From assembly GCF_016599145.1 (NCBI RefSeq), contig NZ_JAENKO010000035.1, positions 1 to 49,787 of the forward strand: a stretch of 49,787 bases of DNA. The letters are read 5' to 3'. Made by a program: the position numbers and the translations under genes. The DNA is from Tomitella cavernea. Lineage in GTDB: Bacteria; Actinomycetota; Actinomycetes; Mycobacteriales; Mycobacteriaceae. The notes under the pieces are model-generated. The model was not told the origin of the DNA. It searched no databases and saw only the letters and a program-made list of their open reading frames with translations. Positions 42,228 through 49,787 of the stretch are shown here, piece after piece. Numbering within the stretch: the first letter of the stretch is position 1; each line of letters begins with the position of its first letter.

Positions 42228-43676
42228 GTGGGACGTAAGGGATCGAGCGCTGCGCGATCTGATGACCATCCTCGTCCGTTCCGGACTCGCACACGCGTGG
42301 GGGCGGGCCTGTTCGTCGCCGGTGCGATGCTGCTGACCTCCCCCGGGATGTCGATGGCCGTGCCGCCCCCGCCGCCCAACCCGTCGGACTCGCAGTTGCG
42401 GGACGCCGCGGGCGCGGTGACGCAGGGCGTGGGGCACGTCAGCGAGCTCATCAACAGGATCGCGCAAGCCGACCAGGATCTGCAGAACCTCATCGGCCGC
42501 GTGCAGATCAAACGCGAGGCGGCCAACAAGGCGCTCGTCGACCTGCAGCGGGCCCGGTCCGTCGCCGCGGAGGCCGCCGCCGCCGTGCAGACCGCCCAGC
42601 GCCAACTGTCCGACGCCGGAACCGCCATCCAGCGCGCCCAGGAGCAGTTCGAGCAGTACGTATCGACCGGATACCAGCAGGGTGCCCCCGTCGGCTCGCT
42701 GACGATGTTCCTGGGCTCGGACGGCCCCGACGACGTTCTGACACGCGCCCGGCTGATGGAGGTGGTCCGCCAGGCGTTCGAGAACGCGATGGTGGACCTG
42801 CAGCGCGCCCGCGCTCAGGAAGCCAACGAGGTCTCGTCCAACAAGGCGGCCAAGCAGCGCGCGGACGCCGCGGCCGACGACGCCCGCCGGAAGGAGCAGG
42901 CGGCCAAGCAGGCCATCTCCGAGGCCGAGGACGCAGCGCAGCAGCAAGCCGCCGAGCGCGCGCGCATCGAGGCGAACAAGCAGGAGGCGGAGCAGGAGCT
43001 CGCGGCCGCCCGCAACAACGTCGAGGGGCTGCAGTCGCAGCGCGAGGTCTACGAGGAATGGGACCGCCGGCGGCAGGCGGAGGAGGCCGCGGCCCGTGCC
43101 GCCCAGGAAGCGGCGCGCAAGGCCGCCGCCGAGGCCGCTGCGCGAGCGGCGGCCGATTCCGCGGCGCAGGCCGCCGCCGACGCAGTCGCCGCGAGCCAGG
43201 AGAACGGCAACCTCACCGGAACCGTGGACACAGCGGTGGCGAGCAAGTCCGCCGCGCAGAAGATCGAGATCGTCATCGACCGCGGCATGTCGCAGCTGGG
43301 CGTGCGGTACTCCTGGGGCGGCGGCAATGCCAACGGGCCCACGCTGGGCGTGCGCGACGGCGGCGTGGCGGACACGTACGGCGACTACAAGAACGTCGGC
43401 TACGACTGCTCCGGCCTGATGGTCTACGCCTTCGCGGGCGTGGGGATCTCGCTGCCCAAGTACTCCGGCTACCAGTACACGGCCGGCAAGCAGGTACCCG
43501 TGGACCAGGCCCGCCGCGGCGACATGCTCTTCTGGGGGCCCGGCGGCAGCCAGCACGTGGCGCTGTACCTCGGTGACGGGCAGATGCTGGAGGCCCCCTT
43601 CTCCGGCGGCGTGGTCCGGGTGGCACCGGTACGGTGGTCCGGGATACAGCCGTACGCGGTGCGCATGATCGGGTGA
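42228..43676 (+). CDS. ripA: RipA-like NlpC/P60 peptidoglycan endopeptidase
   Basis: Secreted hydrolase cutting peptidoglycan stem peptides during septum splitting. GTG 42228 (VGRKGSSAARSDDHP) gives 482 residues with a signal peptide ending near MSMA/VPPPPP (about residue 44). A long Ala/Gln/Glu-rich coiled coil (about 58-300) precedes a low-complexity Ala-rich stretch and the C-terminal NlpC/P60 domain with catalytic C394 in YDCSGLMVYAF and H443 in SQHVALYLGDG. M. tuberculosis has a second copy, ripB, next; here only one is present. The coiled coil resembles the autoinhibitory segment known for RipA. The last base pairs contain a 15-base duplication. Confidence 0.92.
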   Translation: MGRKGSSAARSDDHPRPFRTRTRVGAGLFVAGAMLLTSPGMSMAVPPPPPNPSDSQLRDAAGAVTQGVGHVSELINRIAQADQDLQNLIGRVQIKREAANKALVDLQRARSVAAEAAAAVQTAQRQLSDAGTAIQRAQEQFEQYVSTGYQQGAPVGSLTMFLGSDGPDDVLTRARLMEVVRQAFENAMVDLQRARAQEANEVSSNKAAKQRADAAADDARRKEQAAKQAISEAEDAAQQQAAERARIEANKQEAEQELAAARNNVEGLQSQREVYEEWDRRRQAEEAAARAAQEAARKAAAEAAARAAADSAAQAAADAVAASQENGNLTGTVDTAVASKSAAQKIEIVIDRGMSQLGVRYSWGGGNANGPTLGVRDGGVADTYGDYKNVGYDCSGLMVYAFAGVGISLPKYSGYQYTAGKQVPVDQARRGDMLFWGPGGSQHVALYLGDGQMLEAPFSGGVVRVAPVRWSGIQPYAVRMIG

Positions 43677-43698
43677 CGGACCTTCGGGTGACGGACCG
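43669..43698. repeat. 15-bp tandem duplication across the ripA stop
   Basis: TCGGGTGACGGACC plus one base occurs twice (43669-43683 and 43684-43698), differing only at the last base. The first copy contains the TGA stop of the ripA-like gene; the second repeats it in the spacer to moxR. Confidence 0.85.
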
Positions 43699-43788
43699 CA
43701 GCCGCGCCACCCCGCGCTGCCGCGCACGGCCGGCGTTCAGGCGTGCGGAATCTCCGCGCGCGCACCGAATCAGGAGGGCGGCACACCG

Positions 43789-44934
43789 GTGGCGAGCCAT
43801 GACATGACCGGACAGGGTACTGCGGATCACACGCAGACGGGCGGCGGCACAGGCGCAGCAGTGCCCCGCGCGGCCGGGCTGCCCGCGGACACCGCGATGC
43901 TCGAGCGCGCGGTCTACGAGATCAAGCGCGTGATCGTCGGCCAGGACCATCTGGTCGAGCGGATGCTCGTCGCCGTCCTCGCCCGCGGCCACGTGCTGCT
44001 CGAGGGCGTGCCCGGTATCGCGAAGACGCTGGCCGTGGAGACGTTCGCCAGGGTGATGGGTGGCGATTTCTCCCGCATCCAGTTCACGCCCGACCTCGTG
44101 CCCACCGACCTGCTCGGCACACGCATCTACCGGCAGGGCCGCGAGGAGTTCGACACCGAGTTGGGGCCTGTCGTCGCCAACTTCGTCCTGGCCGACGAGA
44201 TCAACCGTGCCCCGGCCAAGGTGCAGTCCGCACTGCTGGAGGTGATGGCGGAGGGGCACGTGTCCATCGGCGGGACCACGTACCCCATGCCGCTGCCGTT
44301 CCTTGTGATGGCGACGCAGAACCCGATCGAGAGCGAGGGCGTCTACCCGTTGCCGGAGGCGCAGCGGGACCGCTTCCTGTTCAAGGTGCTCGTGGGCTAT
44401 CCGACGCCGGAGGAGGAGCGCGAGATCGTCTACCGCATGGGCGGCACCGCGCCCGTTCCGGAGCGCGTGCTCGGCCCGGAGGACCTGGTGCGGCTACAGG
44501 AGGCCGTGGGGACGGTGTTCGTCCACCACGCACTGGTGGACTACGTGGTGCGGCTGATCACCGCCACCCGCAGCCCGCAGGACCACGGACTCCACGAGGT
44601 GGGGCAGTGGATCGCCTACGGCGCCTCGCCGCGCGCCACGCTCGGCATCATCGCCGCGGCGCGGGCGCTCGCGCTGATCCGCGGACGTGACTACGTGGTG
44701 CCGCAGGACGTGGTGGAGGTGGTCCCCGACGTGTTGCGGCACCGGCTGGTCCTCACCTATGACGCGCTGGCGGACGAGGTCTCGGCCGAGGACATCGTGC
44801 GGAAGGTCATGAGCGCGGTGCCCCTGCCCCAGGTGACGGCCGCACAGACGCCGCCCGCACAGACACCGCCCCCGCAGCACGGGTCGGGCGCGCACCCGGC
44901 GCCGCCGGCCACCGACGCCGGTCCCCGGCGTTGA
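43789..44934 (+). CDS. moxR: MoxR-family AAA+ ATPase
   Basis: AAA+ chaperone-like ATPase thought to mature partner proteins such as the DUF58 and VWA proteins encoded next. The 381-residue protein has Walker A GVPGIAKT (residues 73-80), Walker B FVLADEINRAPAK near 145, ATQNPIESEGVYPLPEAQRD near 181 and a sensor-2 arginine in the lid. A 30-residue low-complexity start precedes the core, and the C-terminus ends in a Pro/Gln-rich tail with a duplicated Ala-Gln-Thr-Pro-Pro. AGGAGG supports GTG 43789. The stop overlaps the DUF58 gene (TTGA). Confidence 0.93.
   Translation: MASHDMTGQGTADHTQTGGGTGAAVPRAAGLPADTAMLERAVYEIKRVIVGQDHLVERMLVAVLARGHVLLEGVPGIAKTLAVETFARVMGGDFSRIQFTPDLVPTDLLGTRIYRQGREEFDTELGPVVANFVLADEINRAPAKVQSALLEVMAEGHVSIGGTTYPMPLPFLVMATQNPIESEGVYPLPEAQRDRFLFKVLVGYPTPEEEREIVYRMGGTAPVPERVLGPEDLVRLQEAVGTVFVHHALVDYVVRLITATRSPQDHGLHEVGQWIAYGASPRATLGIIAAARALALIRGRDYVVPQDVVEVVPDVLRHRLVLTYDALADEVSAEDIVRKVMSAVPLPQVTAAQTPPAQTPPPQHGSGAHPAPPATDAGPRR
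44842..44871. repeat. 15-bp tandem duplication, moxR 3' end
   Basis: Two 15-base units (44842-44856 and 44857-44871) begin GCACAGAC and differ at one base. In frame they encode Ala-Gln-Thr-Pro-Pro twice in the MoxR tail. Confidence 0.8.
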
Positions 44935-45920
44935 CGGGGCAGGCCTCCCGCGCGGCCGCTCGGGGCGGTCCGCCGTCCTTCGCGCGCGGTGAACTCGAAG
45001 ACCCGGCGCTCAGCGCGGCCCTGCACACGCTGGAGCTCACGGTGCGGCGGCGCCTCGACGGTCTGCTGCACGGCGACTACCACGGGCTGATCCCGGGCCC
45101 GGGCACCGAACCCGGGGACGCGCGTGAGTACCAGCCGGGCGACGACGTGCGCCTGATGGACTGGTCGGTCACCGCGCGCACCACTGTGCCGCACATGCGC
45201 ATGCCCATAGCCGACCGTGAACTCGAGACATCGCTGGTTGTGGACCTGTCCGCGAGCCTCGACTTCGGTACCGCCCACTGCGAGAAGCGTGACCTCGCGG
45301 TCGCCGCGTGCGCCGCGATCACCTACCTCACCCTGCGCGGCGGCAACCGGATCGGCGCCGTCATCGACACCGGTTCCGAGCGGATTCGCATCCCGGCACG
45401 CAGCGGACGGGTGCACGCGCGCACACTGCTGCGCGCGATCGCCACCACGCAGCGTCCGGCCGACGGGGTGCGGGGCGACCTGGCGGGGGCCATCGAGTCC
45501 CTCCGCCGGCGGCGTTCCCGGCGCGGTCTCGTCGTCGTGGTGAGCGACTTCCTCGGCGACCCAGACTGGGAGCGGCCGCTACGGGGGATCGCCGCCGCGA
45601 ACGACGTGCTCGGCGTCGAGGTGCTGGACCCCCGCGACATCGCCCTTCCTGACGTGGGCACCGTGATTCTGCGCGATCCGGAATCCGGCCGCACGCGCGA
45701 ATTCACCACCACGGCGAAGGTCCGGTCCGACTTCGCCGCGGCTTCCGCGGCCCACCGCGACGTCGTCTCCCGGGTTTTCCGCAGCAACGGCGCCCCGATG
45801 CTGCGGCTGCGCACCGATCGCGACTGGATGGCGGACACGGCCCGGTTCGTCGCGACGCGGCGTCGGCTCGATGCCGGGGCGATGGCCACCTCCGCGCCGG
45901 GGGCGGAGGCCGCGCTGTGA
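44931..45920 (+). CDS. DUF58 domain protein
   Basis: A 329-residue protein of the DUF58 family, the usual partner of MoxR and VWA proteins. The DUF58 signature is AREYQPGDDVRLMDWSVTAR near residue 64; the following part (LVVDLSASLDFGT, residues about 105-117) has a VWA-like DxSxS metal-site motif. SLRRRRSRRGLVVVVSDFLG lies near 190. There is no clear membrane helix, unlike longer DUF58 proteins. The TTG start overlaps the moxR stop (TTGA), so translation depends on moxR; the GTG of the next gene overlaps its stop in the same way. It corresponds to Rv1480. Confidence 0.88.
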   Translation: MTGQASRAAARGGPPSFARGELEDPALSAALHTLELTVRRRLDGLLHGDYHGLIPGPGTEPGDAREYQPGDDVRLMDWSVTARTTVPHMRMPIADRELETSLVVDLSASLDFGTAHCEKRDLAVAACAAITYLTLRGGNRIGAVIDTGSERIRIPARSGRVHARTLLRAIATTQRPADGVRGDLAGAIESLRRRRSRRGLVVVVSDFLGDPDWERPLRGIAAANDVLGVEVLDPRDIALPDVGTVILRDPESGRTREFTTTAKVRSDFAAASAAHRDVVSRVFRSNGAPMLRLRTDRDWMADTARFVATRRRLDAGAMATSAPGAEAAL

Positions 45921-46897
45921 GCCTGTCCGGATTCGTCCACCCCTGGTGGCTTCTCTGGCTGATCGCGGTGGCGTTGGTGGCGGCCGGGTATATCGCGGTG
46001 CAGCTGCGGCGCCGGCGCAAGGCCCTGCGCTTCGCGAGCTTCGACATGCTCGACGCGGTGGCCCCGCAGCGCCGCAAGTGGTACCTCCACCTGCCTGCGG
46101 CGATGCTGGTGCTCGGCCTCACCGGCCTCACCATCGCCGCCGCCGGCCCCACCGCGGACCACAAGGTCCCCCGCAACAGGGCCACCGTGATGCTGGCCAT
46201 CGACGTGTCGCTGTCGATGGAGGCGACCGACGTGCAGCCCAGCCGGCTCGAGGCGGCGCAGGAGGCGGCGAAGTCGTTCGTCGACGAGCTGCCCGACGGC
46301 ATCAACCTCGGCCTGGTGTCCTTCGCGGGTACGGCGTCGGTTCTCGTCTCACCCACCACCAACCGGCAGTCGGTGGTCGCCGCCATCGACAATCTGCAGC
46401 TGGCCGAGCGCACCGCCACGGGCGAGGCGATCTTCACCTCTTTGCAGGCGATCGAGAACTTCGGCGCCGGGCTCGGCGGCGGCGACAACGTCCCGCCCGC
46501 ACGGATCGTCCTGGAATCCGACGGCACCCAGACCGTGCCGCAGGGCCTCAACGACCCGCGCGGCGCGTTCACCGCGGCGCGGCAGGCCAAGAAGGTGGGC
46601 GTACCGGTGTCGACGATCTCGTTCGGCACCTCCTACGGGTACGTCGATATCGAGGGGCAGCGGATCAACGTTCCCGTGGACGACGATTCGCTCAAGCAGA
46701 TCGCGGACCTGTCCGGGGGCACCTTCTTCCGGGCATCGAGCCTCGGCGAGCTGGAGAGCGTCTACGACACCCTGCAGACGCAACTGGGCTTCGAGATCGA
46801 ACGCGGCGACGCCTCGCGTCCCTGGCTGTTGTTGGGTTCGGCGCTCGTCCTGGCCGCGGCGGCCGGTTCGCTCGTCGTGGGCAGGCGGCTCCCGTGA
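45917..46897 (+). CDS. VWA domain membrane protein (BatA-like)
   Basis: A 326-residue membrane protein with two N-terminal helices (about 9-28 and 58-78), a von Willebrand A domain and one C-terminal helix (about 298-321). The metal-site motif is D96-x-S98-x-S100 in AIDVSLSMEATD, with the second site TNRQS-like threonine and GTQTVPQG further on. It is the third partner of the MoxR-DUF58-VWA trio and matches Rv1481; the trio probably forms a membrane-bound assembly or stress-response complex. A helix-VWA-helix order places the VWA outside the membrane, opposite to MoxR, if the positive-inside rule holds. The start overlaps the DUF58 stop (GTGA). Confidence 0.9.
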   Translation: MSLSGFVHPWWLLWLIAVALVAAGYIAVQLRRRRKALRFASFDMLDAVAPQRRKWYLHLPAAMLVLGLTGLTIAAAGPTADHKVPRNRATVMLAIDVSLSMEATDVQPSRLEAAQEAAKSFVDELPDGINLGLVSFAGTASVLVSPTTNRQSVVAAIDNLQLAERTATGEAIFTSLQAIENFGAGLGGGDNVPPARIVLESDGTQTVPQGLNDPRGAFTAARQAKKVGVPVSTISFGTSYGYVDIEGQRINVPVDDDSLKQIADLSGGTFFRASSLGELESVYDTLQTQLGFEIERGDASRPWLLLGSALVLAAAAGSLVVGRRLP

Positions 46898-46919
46898 CGG
46901 TCGTGACGGTCGTGACGGT
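46893..46919. repeat. 9-bp perfect tandem repeat across the VWA gene stop
   Basis: CGTGACGGT occurs three times without mismatch (46893-46901, 46902-46910, 46911-46919), followed by decayed copies up to about 46942. The first copy contains the TGA stop of the VWA gene. The array fills the spacer upstream of the fabG1 promoter. Confidence 0.92.
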
Positions 46920-46980
46920 ACGGACTGTGACGGCTGTGCACGGCGGCCGCCCGCGCTTTCGGCGCGCCGATACCGATGGG

Positions 46981-46986
46981 TAGGGT
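46981..46986 (+). promoter_or_regulatory. Candidate -10 for fabG1-inhA-hemH
   Basis: TAGGGT lies eight bases ahead of ATG 46995, so the transcript would begin one or two bases before the start codon. No strong -35 is visible. If real, fabG1 would have an almost leaderless message. Confidence 0.4.
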
Positions 46987-46988
46987 GA

Positions 46989-47732
<744 letters not shown>

Positions 47733-47814
47733 CCGGGGACCGGACCCCGCAGGGCACCGGCGGGCCGCGACACGGCTCGCCCGCACACACCGCAGCGCAG
47801 GAGGCGCACACCGC

Positions 47815-48612
47815 ATGGCAGGACTGCTCGCCGGCAAGACCATCCTGGTCACCGGGATCATCACCGATGCGTCTATCGCATTCCACGTGGCCAAGACCGC
47901 CCAAGAACAGGGCGCCCGCGTCATCATCACCGGCTTCAACCGGCTGCGCCTGATCGACAGGATCGCCCAGCGCCTGCCGGAGGACGTTCCGCCGGCCGTC
48001 GAGCTCGACGTCCAGAACTCCGAACATCTGGGGTCCCTGGCGGACCGGGTCCGCGAGGTCGCGCCCGAGGGCATCGACGGCGTCGTCCACTCGATCGCCT
48101 TCGCGCCGCGCAGCTGCCTGGGCGCGGGGTTCTTCGACGCGCCGTGGGAGGACGTCTCCCAGGCGCTCGAGGTCTCGGCGTACTCGTACGCGGCGCTGGC
48201 CAAGGCGCTGCTGCCGGTGCTCAACGACGGCGCGTCGCTGGTGGGCATGGATTTCGACCCCACCCGGTCGATGCCGTTCTACAACTGGATGGGCGTTTCC
48301 AAGGCCACGCTCGAGTCGGTGAACAGGTACGTGGCCAAGGAGGTCGGCGGCCGCGGCATCCGCTCCAACCTGGTAGCGGCCGGCCCCGTCAAAACCCTCG
48401 CCGCCAAGGCGATCGCGGGTGACGCGACCGGGCCCGGCGCGGAGCTCGCCCGGCTCAACGAAATGTGGGACCGTGCGGCGCCGCTCGGCTGGGACGTCGA
48501 CGACCCGACGAAGGTCGCCAAGACGGTTGCCGCTGTGCTTTCCGACTGGCTGCCCGGCACCACCGCCTCCGTGGTCTACGTCGACGGCGGCTTCCACGCC
48601 ACCATCGGCTGA
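47815..48612 (+). CDS. inhA: InhA, enoyl-ACP reductase
   Basis: NADH-dependent enoyl-ACP reductase of mycolate synthesis and the target of isoniazid. The 265-residue protein shows [16 protein letters not shown] near residue 12, VVHSIAFAP near 90 (the serine equivalent to the M. tuberculosis S94 is kept), [20 protein letters not shown] with catalytic Y156 and K163, and [14 protein letters not shown] near 188. The C-terminal [13 protein letters not shown] is standard. The nearby motif reads [11 protein letters not shown] where M. tuberculosis has MPAYNWMTVAK. It lies between fabG1 and hemH. Confidence 0.95.
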   Translation: MAGLLAGKTILVTGIITDASIAFHVAKTAQEQGARVIITGFNRLRLIDRIAQRLPEDVPPAVELDVQNSEHLGSLADRVREVAPEGIDGVVHSIAFAPRSCLGAGFFDAPWEDVSQALEVSAYSYAALAKALLPVLNDGASLVGMDFDPTRSMPFYNWMGVSKATLESVNRYVAKEVGGRGIRSNLVAAGPVKTLAAKAIAGDATGPGAELARLNEMWDRAAPLGWDVDDPTKVAKTVAAVLSDWLPGTTASVVYVDGGFHATIG

Positions 48613-48617
48613 CCGGC

Positions 48618-49700
48618 ATGGCCAGCGCATCGGGGGAGTCTGTGCGCGAGCCCGGCGCACGCGCCCTACTCGTGGCATCGTTCGGGGGCCCCGAGGGGCC
48701 GCAGGATGTACGCCCGTTCCTGGAGAACGTCACGCGCGGACGGAACATACCGCCGGAACGCCTCGACGCCGTCGCGAAACACTACCTGCACTTCGGCGGC
48801 ATCTCACCGATCAACGCGCTCAATCGCGCGCTCATCGACGCCGTCCGCGCCCGACTGCGCGCGGAAGGCATCGACATTCCGGTCCACTTCGGCAATCGCA
48901 ACTGGCATCCGATGATCGAGGACGCCGTGGCCGGCCTCGCCGCCGACGGCGTCGAGAGCGCGCTCGTGTTCGCCACCTCCGCGTGGGGCGGCTACTCCGG
49001 ATGCCGTCAGTATCAGGAGGACGTCGCCCGCGCCCGTGCCGCAGTGGGGGACCGCGCGCCGAAGCTGGTGCGGCTGCGGCAGTTCCACGACCACCCGCTG
49101 TTCATCGCCGCGTTCGCCGATGCTGTGCGTGAAGCCCGCGGTTTCTTGGGCGCCGAGCGTCCCCGCGTGGTGTTCACCGCCCACTCGGTGCCCGATTCGG
49201 CAGACCTTGCGGCGGGCCCGCCCGCCGACGGCGGCCGCCTCTACAGCCGTCAGGTCGCCGAGTCGGCCCGGCTGGTGGCGCAGGCCGCGGGCATCGACGA
49301 GCACGACGTGGTGTGGCAATCGCGGTCAGGCCCGCCGCACATCCCGTGGCTCGGCCCCGACATCTGCGATCACCTTGACGACGTGGCGGCGCGCGGGTAC
49401 GACGGTGTCCTGGTGTGCCCCGTCGGGTTCGTTTCGGATCATCTCGAGGTGATCTGGGACCTCGACACCGAGGCCCGCGAGCACGCCGCACGCCTGGGTC
49501 TGGCGTTCGGCCGGGTCGCCACACCCGGCGCCGATCCGCGGATGGCGCAGATGATCGTCGAGCTCATCCGTGAGCACCTCGACGGTGCCGCGCCGCGACG
49601 GTCCGGGAACGTGCCTCAGTACGGCTGCACCCGGAACGGCGCCCCGTGCGCGGTCGCCTGTTGTGCGGCATCCGCGCCGCGGCCGCGCACCGGCGGCTAG
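48618..49700 (+). CDS. hemH: Ferrochelatase (coproporphyrin type)
   Basis: Inserts iron into coproporphyrin III in the actinobacterial heme route (also named cpfC). ATG 48618 (MASASGESVREPGARALLVA) is five bases after inhA and gives 360 residues. Landmarks: SFGGPEGPQDVRPFLENVTR near 21, HYLHFGGISPIN near 55, H189 in VVFTAHSVPDSAD as the metal-site histidine, WQSRSGPPHIPWLGP and PVGFVSDHLEVIWDLD near 275. Cysteines for a [2Fe-2S] cluster are C129 in YSGCRQYQ and a C-terminal group at 337, 344, 348 and 349 (GCTRNGAPCAVACC). The extra C-terminal tail is characteristic of cluster-bearing actinobacterial ferrochelatases. Confidence 0.93.
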   Translation: MASASGESVREPGARALLVASFGGPEGPQDVRPFLENVTRGRNIPPERLDAVAKHYLHFGGISPINALNRALIDAVRARLRAEGIDIPVHFGNRNWHPMIEDAVAGLAADGVESALVFATSAWGGYSGCRQYQEDVARARAAVGDRAPKLVRLRQFHDHPLFIAAFADAVREARGFLGAERPRVVFTAHSVPDSADLAAGPPADGGRLYSRQVAESARLVAQAAGIDEHDVVWQSRSGPPHIPWLGPDICDHLDDVAARGYDGVLVCPVGFVSDHLEVIWDLDTEAREHAARLGLAFGRVATPGADPRMAQMIVELIREHLDGAAPRRSGNVPQYGCTRNGAPCAVACCAASAPRPRTGG

Positions 49701-49787
49701 TCCACGCGGCCCGCTGCGCCGACTACCGCGGTGGGTCCGGGTCCGCGCCGGCGGCCGGCGGGCAAAGTCAGTGGCGGCGCTCGGGCC

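Overview
This window comes from the chromosome of a very GC-rich (roughly 70%) actinobacterium of the order Mycobacteriales, the mycolic-acid group that includes Mycobacterium, Gordonia, Rhodococcus, Dietzia and Tsukamurella. The placement rests on the adjacent mycolate genes fabG1 (mabA) and inhA, the polyprenol-dependent mannosyltransferase mptB, opcA, a SufR-controlled suf operon, acn-acnR, and near gene-by-gene synteny with the Mycobacterium tuberculosis segment Rv1409 to Rv1485. I cannot name the genus. No rRNA, tRNA, CRISPR array, insertion sequence, prophage or plasmid gene is visible; this is core chromosome with a few accessory insertions.

Layout. 1-4016: riboflavin genes ribD (5' end cut off by the window edge), ribE, ribBA and ribH, plus a small PH-domain membrane protein. 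4051-9157: uvrC-rapZ-yvcK-whiA, coupled by overlaps or short gaps. 9381-12910: lower glycolysis gap-pgk-tpiA, then secG. 12975-19580 (minus): a pentose phosphate operon read tkt-tal-zwf-opcA-pgl. 20125-26151: ctaB, a quinone reductase, a small unknown gene, and a minus-strand unit mptB / ABC ATPase / ABC permease. 26282-33580: sufR-sufB-sufD-sufC-sufS-sufU-sufT and a DUF1990 gene. 33584-35607 (minus): an SDR enzyme and a lycopene cyclase-family enzyme. 35886-37517: an ABC-F ATPase. 37548-40970 (minus): acn and its repressor acnR. 41369-46897: a DUF6676-like membrane protein, a RipA-like NlpC/P60 hydrolase, MoxR, a DUF58 protein and a VWA protein. 46995-49700: fabG1, inhA and hemH.

How the genes work together. 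Riboflavin synthesis, glycolysis and the oxidative and non-oxidative pentose phosphate pathway form the metabolic core. RapZ, YvcK and WhiA are a conserved trio linked to envelope and septation control. The suf operon makes Fe-S clusters needed by aconitase and by the probable [2Fe-2S] ferrochelatase. RipA, MoxR, DUF58, VWA, FabG1, InhA and MptB serve the mycolate and lipoglycan cell envelope.

Most informative observations. A sequence matching the published SufR operator (ACACT-N5-TGTGA) lies on the sufR start codon. A near-perfect AcnR operator abuts the acn -10 element, with a decayed copy in the acnR promoter. The ABC-F gene has a long leader with two tandem-repeat families, one of them 18 bp long and in frame with the gene. 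At least twelve short tandem duplications (7 to 30 bp) are scattered across the window, mostly at gene ends and junctions. ctaA is absent from its usual place. I see no clear multi-gene system of a wholly new kind; the ABC-F leader and the small gene at 22270-22557 are the best leads.
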